A stretch of DNA of 51,985 nt. Source: Geobacteraceae bacterium. Lineage in GTDB: Bacteria; Desulfobacterota; Desulfuromonadia; Desulfuromonadales; BM103. The stretch's first letter is position 1; each line of letters opens with the position of its first letter. The stretch covers positions 1 through 51,985 of the forward strand of contig JAHEDT010000020.1 in assembly GCA_024641085.1 (NCBI GenBank). Reading direction: 5' to 3'. The notes under the pieces are model-generated. The model was not told the DNA's origin. It worked only from the letters and a program-made list of their open reading frames with translations, and did no database searches. Shown piece after piece: positions 45,320-51,941 of this stretch. The position numbers were made by a program, and so were the translations under genes.

Positions 45320-45341
45320 AATGTGTAGACCTGACCCCTAA
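45315..45341 (-). repeat. GGGGTCAGG element, right end of the RAYT-2 unit
   Basis: TGTGAAATGTGTAGACCTGA then CCCCTAA: the inverse of 44305-44332. The transposase stop codon (45317-45319) is inside it. Confidence 0.85.
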
Positions 45342-45344
45342 GCC

Positions 45345-45433
45345 GCGCGTTCCACGCAAGAATCAGGTGCAGGTTCGAGGATCGAGTGGCGAGGTGAAAG
45401 GTGTTCTCGCACCTCGTACCGCGCACCTCTGTT
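45345..45433. repeat. spacer hairpin repeat
   Basis: Left arm AGGTTCGAGGATCGAGTGGC GAGGTG, right arm TCTCGCACCTCGTACCGCGC. It abuts the RAYT-2 unit, just as other copies abut solo GGGGTCAGG elements. Confidence 0.5.
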
Positions 45434-46501
45434 CTATGTGATTTCGGCGTATTGCAGGAAGGTCTTGTCGGGTTTGAAGACGCTTTGACTGCGCAGCAGT
45501 GTGTTGATCTCCGGGGCGTTGAAGTAGCGCGCCTGGAGGGCGCGGCCCTGCTGCATCCAGAAGCCGAACTGGGGGATGAAGGAGTTGCGCTTGATGGTGT
45601 GGTCGATGGTCAGTCCGGCAATCACCAGGATGTTGCGCTCACCGCTGTCGAAGGAGTCGGTCAGATAGGCGGCGAGGCGGTGGAACTGCCGCCAGGTGTT
45701 GACATCGGCGATGCGGCGGTGCGGATATTTGGAGGTGACGATATCCGGCATGAAGTCGAAGACCGAGGCTTCGAGCAGGGTATCCGGGTTGTGGTTTTCC
45801 ACGGGGAGTCGCTTGGTGAAGTAAAAGGTGGTCGGATCGAGCAGCCTGCCGATCGAGGCCGGTTCGTCGGTCAAGTCGGCCAGGGCGTGATGGTAGTGGC
45901 TGGCAAATTCCGGGTTCAGACGGTAGACCTTGCCCTGGCTGGCATCCCGCAGCGGTTCGCCGTGGACGAGCCGGTCAAGGTTCAGGTGCAGGTGGGGGTG
46001 GTCATGTTCGTCGGTGCTCTTGCGCAGCAGGTACTTGTAGGGGACCTCGATCATCAGCCCGTTGGGGCCATGAAACAGGGTGACCAGCGTCGAGGCGCGG
46101 TGGTAAAGCACCTTGTAAGGGTCCATCAACCGGTGCATCATGCCGCAGCACGGTACGGTCAGGCCGTGGATGCGCTCGACGAATCCGACGCCATCGTTCT
46201 CGGTGCCGCCGATGTGGCTGCCGCCGAGGATCACCAGGTCGCGGCCGTGGTGCGAGGCCGGGATCAGACGTGTCGGGTCGATCAGGGCGCCGACCCGGCC
46301 AAGGTTGAAGACCGGGCAGTCGTACACGTAGCCGAACAGGCTTTTCTTGATCTTCTGGCTTTCATCCGAGCATTGCCAGACCACCGGCAGGGTGCCTGAG
46401 AAGCCGGAACTGTCGGTGAAAGACCGCATGCGGCCGAAGAGTCCCATCAGTTCCATGGGAGGCTGATCGAGCAATGTTTCAACCGGTGGTGAAATCGGCA
46501 T
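45434..46501 (-). CDS. conserved-looking protein, possibly LCIB-like
   Basis: A 355-aa soluble protein that I do not recognise with confidence. The segment DLVILGGSHIGGT (near residue 90), followed by GVGFVERIH and VPCCGMM, resembles the PHVG...VGxVxR...CCG pattern of the LCIB family of beta-carbonic-anhydrase-like proteins. VYDCPVF (near 60) would supply the other Zn-binding Cys. However, the canonical C-x-D-x-R dyad is not intact. The C-terminal half is rich in His and aromatics (EHDHPHLHLNL, SHYHHALADL). The ATG at 46501 follows AGGAGA. It is a single gene; the activity is unknown. Confidence 0.5.
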   Translation of the reverse strand: MPISPPVETLLDQPPMELMGLFGRMRSFTDSSGFSGTLPVVWQCSDESQKIKKSLFGYVYDCPVFNLGRVGALIDPTRLIPASHHGRDLVILGGSHIGGTENDGVGFVERIHGLTVPCCGMMHRLMDPYKVLYHRASTLVTLFHGPNGLMIEVPYKYLLRKSTDEHDHPHLHLNLDRLVHGEPLRDASQGKVYRLNPEFASHYHHALADLTDEPASIGRLLDPTTFYFTKRLPVENHNPDTLLEASVFDFMPDIVTSKYPHRRIADVNTWRQFHRLAAYLTDSFDSGERNILVIAGLTIDHTIKRNSFIPQFGFWMQQGRALQARYFNAPEINTLLRSQSVFKPDKTFLQYAEIT

Positions 46502-46786
46502 GAGCTGTCTCCTGAAGAATCCTTGGGCCTGACGAGCGATAATAACATAACATTGTTTTAAAGGAATTCTGAAGTGAAAAGGAAAGAATCAGAGGGAGCC
46601 AATTCTGTGGCTGGTGATTTTATTGTTTTCGAGTGCCTTCGACGGTCGAATACGAAGTATGCAGTAACCGACACCTGTCATTAATTTATTGAAAGTAAAA
46701 CTTAAGTTTTTGACTATTTTTCAAATACTTCCACGAATTAACTTGTTATATGTTGAACAATATCAGTGCGTTGCAGTAAATATTTC

Positions 46787-46814
46787 TTGACAGGGCATAA
46801 CTATTGTCTAATAT
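46787..46814 (+). promoter_or_regulatory. promoter of the riboswitch transcript
   Basis: TTGACA (46787-46792, perfect), 16 bp, TAATAT (46809-46814). Transcription would start near 46821, about 25 nt before the aptamer. The rest of 46502-46786 is AT-rich and has no gene. Confidence 0.55.
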
Positions 46815-46845
46815 TAATGCATCTGTATGTATACTCGCACTAAAC

Positions 46846-46930
46846 ACTGGTCGCTGAAAAGCCAAACCATCTGTGAGGGTGGGGCGGAAAGCCACGGGTC
46901 TTACACGTAAAAAAGACAGCCGGGCTGCCA
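46846..46930 (+). promoter_or_regulatory. c-di-GMP-I (GEMM) riboswitch aptamer
   Basis: The GEMM core is plain: GCCAAACCATC, a GTGA tetraloop, GGGTGGGGCGGAAAGCC and GGGTCTT...AAGACAGCCGGG. It is very close to Geobacter GEMM-I sequences. The base that contacts the second nucleobase of the ligand (G20 in the V. cholerae Vc2 numbering) aligns with G46861. This predicts c-di-GMP rather than the A-type 3',3'-cGAMP-selective variant. Its 3' strand CCGGGCTG is shared with a terminator, so ligand binding should favour read-through (ON switch). Confidence 0.85.
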
Positions 46931-46962
46931 AAGGAACCAATCCTTTGCAGCCCGGTTTTTTT
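46920..46962 (+). terminator. riboswitch-controlled intrinsic terminator
   Basis: CCGGGCTG (46920-46927) and CAAAGGA (46929-46935) pair with TCCTTTG (46941-46947) and CAGCCCGG (46948-46955), with one bulged C. Seven T residues follow (46956-46962). The 5' strand is part of the aptamer. Confidence 0.85.
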
Positions 46963-46989
46963 GTTGAATTTGAATGGGAGGGGGACCGG

Positions 46990-47106
46990 ATGAATAAGAC
47001 CATGGCTTTAGCTGTTTTCAGGTCTTGTCCTGTAACGTCATCCGGCACGATCCGTCAACCGGTTCGGTTGCATCAATTCCCCGTATATTTGAACCACGAA
47101 TTCTGA
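46990..47106 (+). CDS. possible 38-aa leader peptide or remnant
   Basis: ATG 46990 follows GGAGGGGGACC and opens a 38-codon frame starting MNKTMALAVF, which looks like the start of a signal peptide but is followed by polar sequence. It may be a decayed first gene of the riboswitch operon or chance. The spacer from 47107 to 47263 shows no gene. Confidence 0.25.
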   Translation: MNKTMALAVFRSCPVTSSGTIRQPVRLHQFPVYLNHEF

Positions 47107-47263
47107 CTGCACAGCCCGACTCTGCTGACGTCATGGTGCGCTTGACCTGTCCCTCCAGGTTCCAGTGCCCTTGACCGGCAAAACCACGAACAGGAAGGAG
47201 GGTAACATCCGCTTCAGGAAGGTCTGTCATGTAATTTAATGATTGCTATCAAAGGAGGAACAG

Positions 47264-48088
47264 ATGAAGAACGCATACATGGTATTGTTGATGGTGCTCT
47301 CCGTCGTCGCTCTGACGACAACCCCGGCTTTTGCGCTGCGACTCGTTGCAGAAAAACGTATCGAGTCGGCAAGCGGCGCACCGGTCAACGAAAGCGTCAC
47401 GTTCCGCGGGCAGGGTTATGAAGACTTTGTCCTCAAGGTCGAAAACGGCGAGGCCAATGGCTCCAGACGGGTCTCCAGCGCTCTTGTCAGTCTCAATGGC
47501 GTCAAGGTTCTCGGGCCCGCTGATTTCAACCAGAAAATTCACACCCTGGAGCGCAGCATCGCTCCTCAAAACAGTGAAAACACCCTGTCAATCTCTCTGC
47601 GCAGCAATCCCGGCGGTTTTCTGAACATCCAGGTTCTCGGTGAACAGCTCATCGAACTGCCTCCCGATCCCGGCCCCGCCGGGGAGGAGACCATCGAGGG
47701 GATCGATGTCAATGCCAACGGCGTTCGCGACGATATCGAACGATGGATCTGGTTGAACTACGGTGATTCGGAAAAAACCCGCCAGGCGCTCTTCCAGGTC
47801 TACTATCCGCTGCAGAATTTCATGATCCACGCCCGCCAGGGGGATCGCGACGCGGTTTATAACGATATGACGGCTCTGCAGAGGGCAAGTGAGTGCCTCA
47901 AATTTGTTCGACCGAGTGATGCGTATTCACTCGGAAATGAATTGCAGGCCCAAGTCATCAACACAACTGATCGCGTCCATGCGTATCGCGACTCGAGTCG
48001 CATGTTAGGCGGTGGTTCATTTCCTAATGCCCAGCGATCAAAGTGGAAAGAGAGCTGCACATTTAATCCTATTGAATTGACAGACTGA
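47264..48088 (+). CDS. exported protein of unknown function, riboswitch operon gene 1
   Basis: A 274-aa protein with a clear signal peptide (MKNAYMVLLMVLSVVALTTT, cleavage after PAFA). A beta-rich N-terminal half (about 30-140) is followed by DVNANGVRDDIERWI near residue 150, which resembles calcium-binding D-x-N-x-NG loops. A helical C-terminal half has two Cys that could form a disulphide. I recognise no family. The ATG at 47264 has an excellent AGGAGG site. The next gene starts 12 nt after its stop, so the two form an operon controlled by the c-di-GMP riboswitch. Confidence 0.8.
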   Translation: MKNAYMVLLMVLSVVALTTTPAFALRLVAEKRIESASGAPVNESVTFRGQGYEDFVLKVENGEANGSRRVSSALVSLNGVKVLGPADFNQKIHTLERSIAPQNSENTLSISLRSNPGGFLNIQVLGEQLIELPPDPGPAGEETIEGIDVNANGVRDDIERWIWLNYGDSEKTRQALFQVYYPLQNFMIHARQGDRDAVYNDMTALQRASECLKFVRPSDAYSLGNELQAQVINTTDRVHAYRDSSRMLGGGSFPNAQRSKWKESCTFNPIELTD

Positions 48089-48099
48089 TGGAGGGTGAA

Positions 48100-49317
48100 A
48101 TGAGGAGAAAAATCTTTTTCGTATCACTTTTGGCGTTGCTCTTAAATACTTTATGTTCGATTGAGGTGCACGCAAATCTCTGTGATCTAAGCACTTATGT
48201 TTTTTATGGTAATGGCATGTTTAATAGTCAGTACGATGCTGGTCGAAGTTTAGTTGAATTGGATGACAGACTGCGAGCAGCGGGAGACCTCCCAAATGAT
48301 GGCTGGAAATTTGAGCTCTCCTACAACCACGACGAGAAGATCTACTCGCTCTTCGAAGTCTTCCGGCAGCGCATGGGCGACAAGGCCGCATCGTACTGGC
48401 GCTGGCTTGGCAGCCTGGCTATCGCCCCCGACTGGTTCCAGGACGCGGCTGAAGACCTGGCCAACCGGTTCGACCAGGCCGAGGCGCTGGTCGATGCCGA
48501 CTTACGTCGGCATGTCCAGCGTTACCAGAACCTGCTGATGGGAGGCAACCGGGTCCTGGTGGTCGCTCACTCTCAGGGCAACCTCTACGCGAATGCCGCC
48601 TATGGCAACCTGGCCGGTGACGACCGCATTCCGATAGATGCCTTCGGCCTCGTCTCGGTGGCAACCCCCGCGAGCCGAGTGGCCGGCGGCGGGCCATACT
48701 ACACCCTGATGTACGACTTGGTCATCTCCGCGGTGCAACTCGCCGTTCCCGGCACCTTGCCAGGCAATGTGACCAACACCGTCTCAGACAGCGACTGGAA
48801 ACATCACAGCTTCATCGACTCCTACCTGAATGGTGACCAGACTGGGCCGTTGATCGTCAGCAGCGCTCTCAGTAAGGCCAATGAACTGTCCTGGCCGGAG
48901 CCGCAGGTTGGCACCGGGCCGATTAGCGTGACCCTGACCTGGGGCTCCCAACCGGACTTGGACCTGCACGTCTTTGAACCGGACGGCAGCCATGTTTTTT
49001 ACAAGCAACCTCTGGGAACCTCGGGTTACCTTGACCAAGATGATACCCGCTACTGGGGCCCGGAACATTACTTTGTCGAAGATTGCGAGTTCCTGGACAC
49101 AGGGATCTACCGCGTCGCGGTCAATTACTTTTATGGGAGCGCCCCGCAAACAGCCCAGGTCCAGGTCCAGGCAGGTAATCTGATCAGGAATTATTCCCTC
49201 AACCTTCCTCACTCCAGGGGAATCTATGGAGACTTCAGTCCGGATCCGGTGGCTAAAATCGAAGTGATCGGCAGCCCCGACGGAGGCTATGAATTCAATG
49301 TGGAAGGACTCGACTGA
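48100..49317 (+). CDS. secreted alpha/beta-hydrolase-like protein with C-terminal beta-sandwich, riboswitch operon gene 2
   Basis: A 405-aa exported protein. The signal peptide covers residues 1-26 (ends EVHAN). The middle domain has a lipase-type nucleophile elbow VVAHSQGNLYANAA (near residue 155) followed by VSVATPASRV, as in triacylglycerol-lipase-like hydrolases. A C-terminal domain starting at VTLTWGSQPDLDLHVFEPDG (near 277) matches the DUF2135/YfaP-like beta-sandwich seen in surface proteins. The catalytic Asp and His cannot be assigned; His in DWKHHSF is a candidate. The ATG at 48100 follows TGGAGG. It probably acts outside the cytoplasm. Confidence 0.75.
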   Translation: MRRKIFFVSLLALLLNTLCSIEVHANLCDLSTYVFYGNGMFNSQYDAGRSLVELDDRLRAAGDLPNDGWKFELSYNHDEKIYSLFEVFRQRMGDKAASYWRWLGSLAIAPDWFQDAAEDLANRFDQAEALVDADLRRHVQRYQNLLMGGNRVLVVAHSQGNLYANAAYGNLAGDDRIPIDAFGLVSVATPASRVAGGGPYYTLMYDLVISAVQLAVPGTLPGNVTNTVSDSDWKHHSFIDSYLNGDQTGPLIVSSALSKANELSWPEPQVGTGPISVTLTWGSQPDLDLHVFEPDGSHVFYKQPLGTSGYLDQDDTRYWGPEHYFVEDCEFLDTGIYRVAVNYFYGSAPQTAQVQVQAGNLIRNYSLNLPHSRGIYGDFSPDPVAKIEVIGSPDGGYEFNVEGLD

Positions 49318-49694
49318 TGGCACAGCCACCGGTCATTCGATGATTTGATTTGCGGCCAGGGATCTGCATGGCCGCCTTATGAAGGGGGGTATGGGTTAAC
49401 GACGTACCGACAAGAAAGATCTCCGCAGGTGATGCAATGCCGCTTAGGCGGCAATGACGCGCCGTGGTTTTGAGGGGAACCTTTGGCGCCAGGAGGGGAA
49501 TGCGATGTTATGCAATGCAAGGAGGGCTGCGCGATCTTTCTACCCCATTTTGATATGTCTCATTCTGTTGAGGCACTGTTATGGCCCGCCCGCACCGGCG
49601 GGCCAATTTTTCATGACTGGGCTATGGATCGCAGAGCCGCCAAGCCCGCCCAGAGAACCTTAAGGACGGTTGGTTTTTGACAAAAAACTATGTC
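49318..49694. other. gene-poor spacer with terminator
   Basis: Contains structured-looking text (TGCCGCTTAGGCGGCA near 49439-49454) and a strong terminator, TGGCCCGCC (49582-49590) with GGCGGGCCA (49597-49605), then ATTTTT. A 52-codon frame from ATG 49505, with a good GGAGGGG site, encodes a cysteine-rich hydrophobic stretch but ends without any family resemblance; I do not call it. Confidence 0.45.
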
Positions 49695-50010
49695 TGCTTT
49701 TCTCAATTTCCTCAGCGCCTCGAATGAGAGAAGCGAACAGGTGTTACAATTTGTTTAACGCGGAGGCACAGGGCGCACAGAGAAAAACTTAAAGTTGCCA
49801 TTTCATTTGTAACAAAATAATAATTGCTTTTCTCAGTGTCCTCAGCGCCTCGAGTGAGCAAAGCGAACGGGCGTTACAACTTATTTAATGTGGAGGCACA
49901 GGGCGCACAGAGAAAACCTTGAGGCTGCTGTTCCATTTATAAAAAAAGGATGAATGCATTCCTCAGTGTCCTCAGCATATTGAGTGAACGAAACAAACTG
50001 GCGTGGCCAC
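49695..50010. repeat. 130-bp tandem repeat, about 2.4 units
   Basis: Units start at 49695, 49825 and 49955, exactly 130 bp apart. Each begins with TGCTTTTCTCA-like text, then TCCTCAGCGCCTCGA, AAGCGAAC and, in the first two, GGAGGCACAGGGCGCACAGA. Unit 3 breaks off after about 55 bp. Mismatches accumulate towards unit 3. The remainder to 50153 shows no gene. Confidence 0.75.
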
Positions 50011-50153
50011 ACAAGCCTTGTTTTCCTTTCATCAATGGTGCCTTTCTGCTATAAGCAAACACAGTAATACGTGTTCTCAAGGGGAGGGAACACGGAAGGT
50101 TTCCATAGTTCAATGGCTGCCTTGCGTTTCTTCCCTCATCGTTGTTTCAACTT

Positions 50154-51041
50154 ATGATCGACTTCCATTCCCACATTCTGCCGGCCCTCGACGACGGCGC
50201 CGTCACGATTGACGATTCCATCGCCATGGCGAGAGAGCTGGCGGCGTTCGGTTACCAGAAAGTCTGCTGTACACCGCACTGCATCAAGGGCTACTACGAC
50301 CTCACCCCGCAGAAGGTGCGCGAAGCGACGCTGATGCTGCAGGCCGACCTCGACAACGCCGATATCCACCTGGAACTCTTGCCGGGCATGGAATACATGC
50401 TCGACGAGTTCTTCTCGGAATTTATCGACGACCTCCAGCCCCTCGGCGACACCCGGCTGATCCTCTGCGAGGCCCCGCCCAAGGCCCACCCCGGGGTTGT
50501 CCGTGACGGACTCGAACTCATCATCAAACAGGGCTTCGTGCCGCTGATCGCGCATCCTGAACGAACGAAACATTTCTATGAAATTTTGACGAAGCGCGAA
50601 GCACGAAGCGAGAAGTTGGACCAGGCCTTGAGTTTCGAAGGGTATGGCGCACACTATCCCGATGAGAAACCCAAATCATTTTTAAAGAGATTGTTCGCGC
50701 CTCGCACGTCAGGCTTCGAACCTCGCAAAGACAACGTCCCGATGCTTGCCCAGAAGGCGGAACTCCCCGAAGGGATTGCCTTCCAGGCTAATCTCGGCAG
50801 CTTCACCGGCTACTACGGCGAAAGCGTGCAGCGCAAGGCCTATGAACTCCTCAAAATGGGCGCCTACACCGCCATCGCCAGTGACCTCCATGATAGCAGC
50901 GGGGCAGACAAAATCCTGGACCGCGACAAGATCGACACCAACCCGCTGCTGCAGAAACTCTCTGCGTTCAATGGTGTGACGACGGGTCTTTTCACCGCCT
51001 CTGGCCGAGATGGCGGCGGAGGGCAGGGGGAGCTTTTTTAA
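50154..51041 (+). CDS. CpsB/CapC-like PHP-domain tyrosine phosphatase with an in-frame insertion
   Basis: A 295-aa PHP metallohydrolase of the CpsB/CapC/YwqE type, which dephosphorylates the tyrosine kinase controlling polysaccharide export. Metal motifs: IDFHSHILPALDDGA (residues 2-16), TPHCIKGYY, LLPGMEYML, PLIAHPERT and a C-terminal SDLHDS. Typical members are about 250 aa. The excess is a basic, low-complexity stretch at about residues 145-195, encoded by 50585-50740, between HPERT and QANLGSFTGYYG. That DNA has the features of the spacer hairpins seen elsewhere in the window. The ATG at 50154 fits the family start; the ribosome-binding site is poor. Confidence 0.85.
   Translation: MIDFHSHILPALDDGAVTIDDSIAMARELAAFGYQKVCCTPHCIKGYYDLTPQKVREATLMLQADLDNADIHLELLPGMEYMLDEFFSEFIDDLQPLGDTRLILCEAPPKAHPGVVRDGLELIIKQGFVPLIAHPERTKHFYEILTKREARSEKLDQALSFEGYGAHYPDEKPKSFLKRLFAPRTSGFEPRKDNVPMLAQKAELPEGIAFQANLGSFTGYYGESVQRKAYELLKMGAYTAIASDLHDSSGADKILDRDKIDTNPLLQKLSAFNGVTTGLFTASGRDGGGGQGELF
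50585..50740. repeat. spacer hairpin repeat inside the CpsB-like gene
   Basis: Left arm GAAGCGCGAAGCACGAAGCG, core CATTTTTAAAGAG near 50678-50690, right arm TCGCGCCTCGCACGTCAGGC and TTCGAACCTCGC. It keeps the reading frame open. Confidence 0.5.
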
Positions 51042-51151
51042 TCGGCTGAGTCAGTGCTGAGGCGTTGGCTCGCCACGGAAAGCCTCTCGCTACTCATTTT
51101 CCGACGATCCCATTCTTTATCTAGCAGGATGTTGAAAATATCCCATTAACA

Positions 51152-51170
51152 TGTTATACATTGTATTACA
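51152..51170. promoter_or_regulatory. probable TA operator
   Basis: TGTTATACA and TGTATTACA form an imperfect 9-1-9 dyad 18 bp before the antitoxin ATG, within an AT-rich promoter region. It is suited to autoregulation by a ribbon-helix-helix antitoxin. Confidence 0.45.
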
Positions 51171-51187
51171 AGTTTATGGAGGCGCTT

Positions 51188-51400
51188 ATGCTCGCTATTC
51201 GTTTGGAAAAAGATTTAGAACAGGAAATTGATCTGCTGGCCAAATCTAAAGGCAGCAATCGGAGCGCAGTCGTGCGTGAAGCGATCGTGCGTTACCTGGA
51301 AGACAATGAAGATCTTGAGTTAGCAAAGCAGGCTCTTGCCGAGACTCGCAGCAGTAAATCTCTCAAAGATTTGAGGAAAGACCTTGGCTTGGACAGTTGA
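51188..51400 (+). CDS. ribbon-helix-helix antitoxin (RelB/ParD-like)
   Basis: A 70-aa protein. LAIRLEKDLEQEIDLLAKSK and NRSAVVREAIVRYLE form a ribbon-helix-helix DNA-binding fold; the acidic-then-basic tail (LELAKQALAETRSSKSLKDL) would wrap the toxin. The ATG at 51188 follows GGAGG; an earlier in-frame ATG lies in the operator. It overlaps the toxin gene by 17 nt, so the two are translationally coupled. Confidence 0.9.
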   Translation: MLAIRLEKDLEQEIDLLAKSKGSNRSAVVREAIVRYLEDNEDLELAKQALAETRSSKSLKDLRKDLGLDS

Positions 51401-51659
51401 GGTCAGTGATTTTGCCGAGAAACAACTGCGCAAGCTCGATCAACCTATACAAAAAAGGCTTATCGATTGGCTTGAGGATCGTCTTGAAGGTTGCAAGAAC
51501 CCCAGACATTTTGGAGAACCCCTGCGAGGAGAATTGGCTGGCCTATGGCGTTACCGAATTGGGGACTACAGGGTGATTTGTGAAATACAGGATCAACGGT
51601 TGGTTGTTTTGGCCTTAGCGGTTGGACATCGTAGAGAGATTTATCTGCGGAGCAAATAA
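51384..51659 (+). CDS. RelE/ParE-family toxin
   Basis: A 91-aa RelE-fold protein. AEKQLRKLDQPIQKRLIDWL forms the N-terminal helices; GLWRYRIGDYRVICEI and LALAVGHRREIY are the beta-sheet core with basic and Tyr residues typical of ribosome-dependent mRNA interferases of the RelE type. The start is TTG 51384, inside the antitoxin frame. It forms a type II toxin-antitoxin module with the gene before it. Confidence 0.9.
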   Translation: MAWTVEVSDFAEKQLRKLDQPIQKRLIDWLEDRLEGCKNPRHFGEPLRGELAGLWRYRIGDYRVICEIQDQRLVVLALAVGHRREIYLRSK

Positions 51660-51789
51660 ATGACCTGTGTGTCAGGGCTAAGACTTTTAGGACGCGTTTT
51701 TAAACATCGGGCCATAGATTTAGTGCGTTTTGAGAATGGGCCATTTTAACTGGAGTTTCCCAATCCCCTTTTAATCAGAAATTGAGTCA

Positions 51790-51872
51790 AATCCCCCGCG
51801 GCTTGCCGCGAAGAAAAAAGTTGGATCATATTGATACCCCCCGCAAGCAGCGGGGTATTTTATTTGGTTTGT
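51790..51872. repeat. GC hairpins related to repeat C
   Basis: CCCCCGCGGCTTGCCGCG, then CCCCGCAAGCAGCGGGG followed by TATTTT. The first resembles the start of repeat C at 17546. The second could terminate the toxin transcript. The rest of 51660-51941 shows no gene. Confidence 0.5.
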
Positions 51873-51941
51873 GGCGGGTCTTTTAAGTATATTGGTATGA
51901 TCGTCCGCGGCACTTGGTTGAACCATTCAAGGATAGTATCG

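Noticed and set aside
46846-46930. 3',3'-cGAMP-specific riboswitch
   Set aside because: The sequence is very like Geobacter cGAMP switches, but the base corresponding to position 20 aligns as G, not A, so c-di-GMP is the better prediction. The alignment is by eye, so cGAMP is not excluded.
46873-47106. 77-codon frame running through the riboswitch and terminator
   Set aside because: It begins inside the aptamer and reads through the terminator hairpin; the coding potential is incidental to the structured RNA.
49454-49663. Short ORF with a good ribosome-binding site and hydrophobic stretch
   Set aside because: It overlaps a terminator hairpin, has no recognisable family and has an unnatural Arg/Pro-rich tail. 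It was noted but not called.
49695-50010. CRISPR array
   Set aside because: The 130-bp units repeat along their whole length with no alternation of short repeats and unique spacers, and there are no cas genes nearby.
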